A stretch of 64,000 bases of DNA from Gammaproteobacteria bacterium (GTDB taxonomy: Bacteria; Pseudomonadota; Gammaproteobacteria; SZUA-152): the NCBI GenBank assembly GCA_029882975.1, contig JAOUJW010000005.1, forward strand, positions 62,001-126,000, given 5' to 3'. The notes under the pieces were generated by a model. The model was not told where the DNA came from, ran no database searches, and worked only from the letters and a program-made list of their open reading frames with translations. Both the position numbers and the translations under genes were made by a program. Shown piece after piece: positions 62,549-64,000 of this stretch; positions within the stretch are counted from its first letter, which is position 1; every line of letters starts with the position of its first letter.

Positions 62549-63199
62549 TCAGGACTTTGGTTGATCGTCGTTGGATTTCAATTTATCCGATAGTGCTTGT
62601 AGAAAACCGCTGGCTGCCTGGGCCACGTCTGCTGAAAAGGATTTGGCTGCGTCACTTACTGCAGTGACTCCGGCTTCACTGACATTGAGAATTTTTTGTT
62701 TAAGCTCAGCAATGTCGTCACTGGTTCGTTTCCCCACTGCGGTTCCCGTATTTTTTGCATGAGTTGCCAAGTCCTGAATGGTTTCTTGTAATAACGATTT
62801 ACCCGTTTTGGCGGCCTCCTCCAGTGTCTCTATAAACATTTCCTCAAGACTGTGTAATTGATCCAGTGTGTGTTTAAAATCTTCTTCTTTATAGTCCTTT
62901 ACCCGGGCTACGGTTTCCTCTATAGCCAACTTGGTGGCCTGAGCGCTTTTTTCCAAAGCCGCATCCAAGCCTGCAGCCACATCGTCCATGGATTTCTTAA
63001 CGTCAGCGGTATCAACATCCAAACCGGTTTTTGCACCATCCACCACCGCCTTGGCTACAGCTTTGACTCTGTCCATATCCAGGGTGCGGTTGCTTAAAGC
63101 TTCCAGGGTAATATCCCGGATTTCATCTCGAACGTTCCCGCCTTTTTTCACTGCCTCTTCTGCGGCGGCTTTTACGGATTCGGTGTTTTCATCATTCAT
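62549..63199 (-). CDS. Phasin-like helical protein (DUF6781-type)
   Basis: 216 residues, almost wholly amphipathic helix, with many A, K, E, D and T. It starts ENTESVKAAAEEAVKKGG and repeats AKAVVDGAKTGLD, DDVAAGLDAALEKSAQATKLAIEE and LEEMFIETLEEAAKTGKSLLQETIQDLATHAKNTG. No signal peptide or membrane helix. It resembles phasins, which coat polyhydroxyalkanoate granules. The family call is tentative. It precedes the UbiB-like gene by 21 bases. Confidence 0.6.
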   Translation of the reverse strand: MNDENTESVKAAAEEAVKKGGNVRDEIRDITLEALSNRTLDMDRVKAVAKAVVDGAKTGLDVDTADVKKSMDDVAAGLDAALEKSAQATKLAIEETVARVKDYKEEDFKHTLDQLHSLEEMFIETLEEAAKTGKSLLQETIQDLATHAKNTGTAVGKRTSDDIAELKQKILNVSEAGVTAVSDAAKSFSADVAQAASGFLQALSDKLKSNDDQPKS

Positions 63200-63268
63200 A
63201 ACAACTCCTTACAAGGCCCGTTTTTTCTGTTCTTCATGTCAATTCTAGTCTTTCTATTACCATATGCA

Positions 63269-64000
63269 TTATTTCAGCGAAGAAAAAGCTTTTTTTGTCG
63301 AGGTATAGCCTAACTGGATCAATTCGTTTGCGCGGTCAAATTCGTAAAATGAACAGGTATTGGCGGGAATGGTGACAGTAATATCCGGTGTGTACGCTGC
63401 TAATTGCAACCGGGTGATTCTTGCCTGCATAGTTTCCATGGAGCGGAGCATAATTCCATAAAACGACAAACTGGTGTCTGAACGGGCAATACCAACTGAT
63501 GTTTTGGGCCAGAATTGACGGACGAATTCCTGATATCCGTTTCTGCTTTCGTTGATCGCAGGTGTAATGTGTCGGTGGTACCTGCCGTTCAAGTCCACCG
63601 CCACCGTTAAGTCGGTAGTATCTTTGAGCGTAGGCGCTATTGGCACCGGGTTTACCAAGCTACCATCCAGGAATTGTTGGCCCAAATAGTTATGTGGTGC
63701 AAATATCGTGGGGATAGAGATGGATGCTCGAATGGCATCAAACAACGGTCCGCTATTTAACCAAACTTCCTTTTGTGATTGCAGATTTGTCGCAACCGCA
63801 GTGAACGATAAGGGTAAAGATTCTATGTTTCGATCCCCGATCATTTCTTTGAGCAAGCTAATTATCTTTTCCCCCTTGAAGAGACCCTGTCGCCGAAATG
63901 ACAAGTCGAGTAATCGCAGAATGTCGATTTTTTCAAGGTTGGTGACCCATTGAGCATAGACATCCAGCGCTCCGGCCGCGTAAATCCCTCCTACAAGAGC
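63269..64000 (-). CDS. Patatin-like phospholipase, N-terminus beyond the right edge
   Basis: The frame is open to the window end, giving at least 243 codons; a TTG at 63904 is an internal codon. At the edge the sequence reads ALVGGIYAAGALDVYAQWV, which is the end of the G-x-S-x-G-A-L motif, so the catalytic Ser lies just outside the window. The partner Asp is in FLDGSLVNPVPI (D-G-S). DLTVAVDLNGRY and FYEFDRANELIQLGYTSTKKA follow, as in RssA-type patatins. It lies upstream of the phasin-like gene. Probable lipid acyl hydrolase; substrate unknown. Confidence 0.85.
   Translation of the reverse strand, partial: ALVGGIYAAGALDVYAQWVTNLEKIDILRLLDLSFRRQGLFKGEKIISLLKEMIGDRNIESLPLSFTAVATNLQSQKEVWLNSGPLFDAIRASISIPTIFAPHNYLGQQFLDGSLVNPVPIAPTLKDTTDLTVAVDLNGRYHRHITPAINESRNGYQEFVRQFWPKTSVGIARSDTSLSFYGIMLRSMETMQARITRLQLAAYTPDITVTIPANTCSFYEFDRANELIQLGYTSTKKAFSSLK

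Noticed and set aside
1-64000. tRNA, rRNA, CRISPR, transposase or integrase genes
   Set aside because: I found no T-loop with matching acceptor stem, no spaced repeat array and no recombinase motif in any frame that I read.

Overview
The window reads as chromosome of a free-living gammaproteobacterium. This is inferred from gene content and moderate base composition; there is no rRNA or tRNA here and the species cannot be named. Coding density is high and genes sit in short operons with tight or overlapping junctions. I see no transposase, integrase, CRISPR array or prophage. Lower-density accessory DNA lies mainly between about 28 and 42 kb.

Layout. 0-1.7 kb: an exported PKD-like protein, cut by the left edge, and a 42-residue lipoprotein overlapping it. 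1.8-4.5 kb: a two-gene NAD salvage operon (nadM-Nudix fusion, nadV) with a palindrome inside its promoter and a compound terminator. 5.1-12.7 kb: the ATP-grasp / alpha-E / zinc peptidase operon facing an Anbu protease / transglutaminase operon, a set proposed in the literature to make and degrade an unknown peptide-like product. 13-18 kb: an MscS-like protein, an acetyltransferase-deacetylase fusion and two MgtE-type genes. 18.1-21.3 kb: a RimK-type ligase, a 7TM protein with a transglutaminase-like domain and a retropepsin-like protease, a second cassette of the same logic.

21.5-30.3 kb: a binding-protein-like gene with no signal peptide, a tctCBA-DUF3604 operon for uptake of an organic acid, a double rhodanese and an H-NOX haem sensor. 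30.3-42.2 kb: a repeat-rich intergenic stretch, an Ig-repeat lipoprotein, a CDGSH protein facing a LysR regulator, a lone response regulator, a beta-helix protein, a glycerophosphodiesterase-like lipoprotein and a hybrid histidine kinase that carries an amide/urea-type binding domain in the cytoplasm.

42.4-50.5 kb: SWIM zinc finger, DUF5691, MoxR-type AAA+ ATPase, DUF5682 (TraB/TIKI-like) and VWA protein, with a small orphan gene at the end. The five core genes overlap or nearly abut, so they probably work together. This is my best candidate for an undescribed system. 50.7-59.8 kb: a chemotaxis operon (STAS, cheA, receptor, two cheW, cheR, cheB, EAL-HDOD) that lacks cheY. 60.1-64 kb: pcm, a UbiB/ABC1 kinase, a phasin-like helical protein and a patatin-like lipase cut by the right edge.

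All functions are assigned by eye from motifs. Start codons were chosen from ribosome binding sites, overlaps and signal sequences where these were visible.
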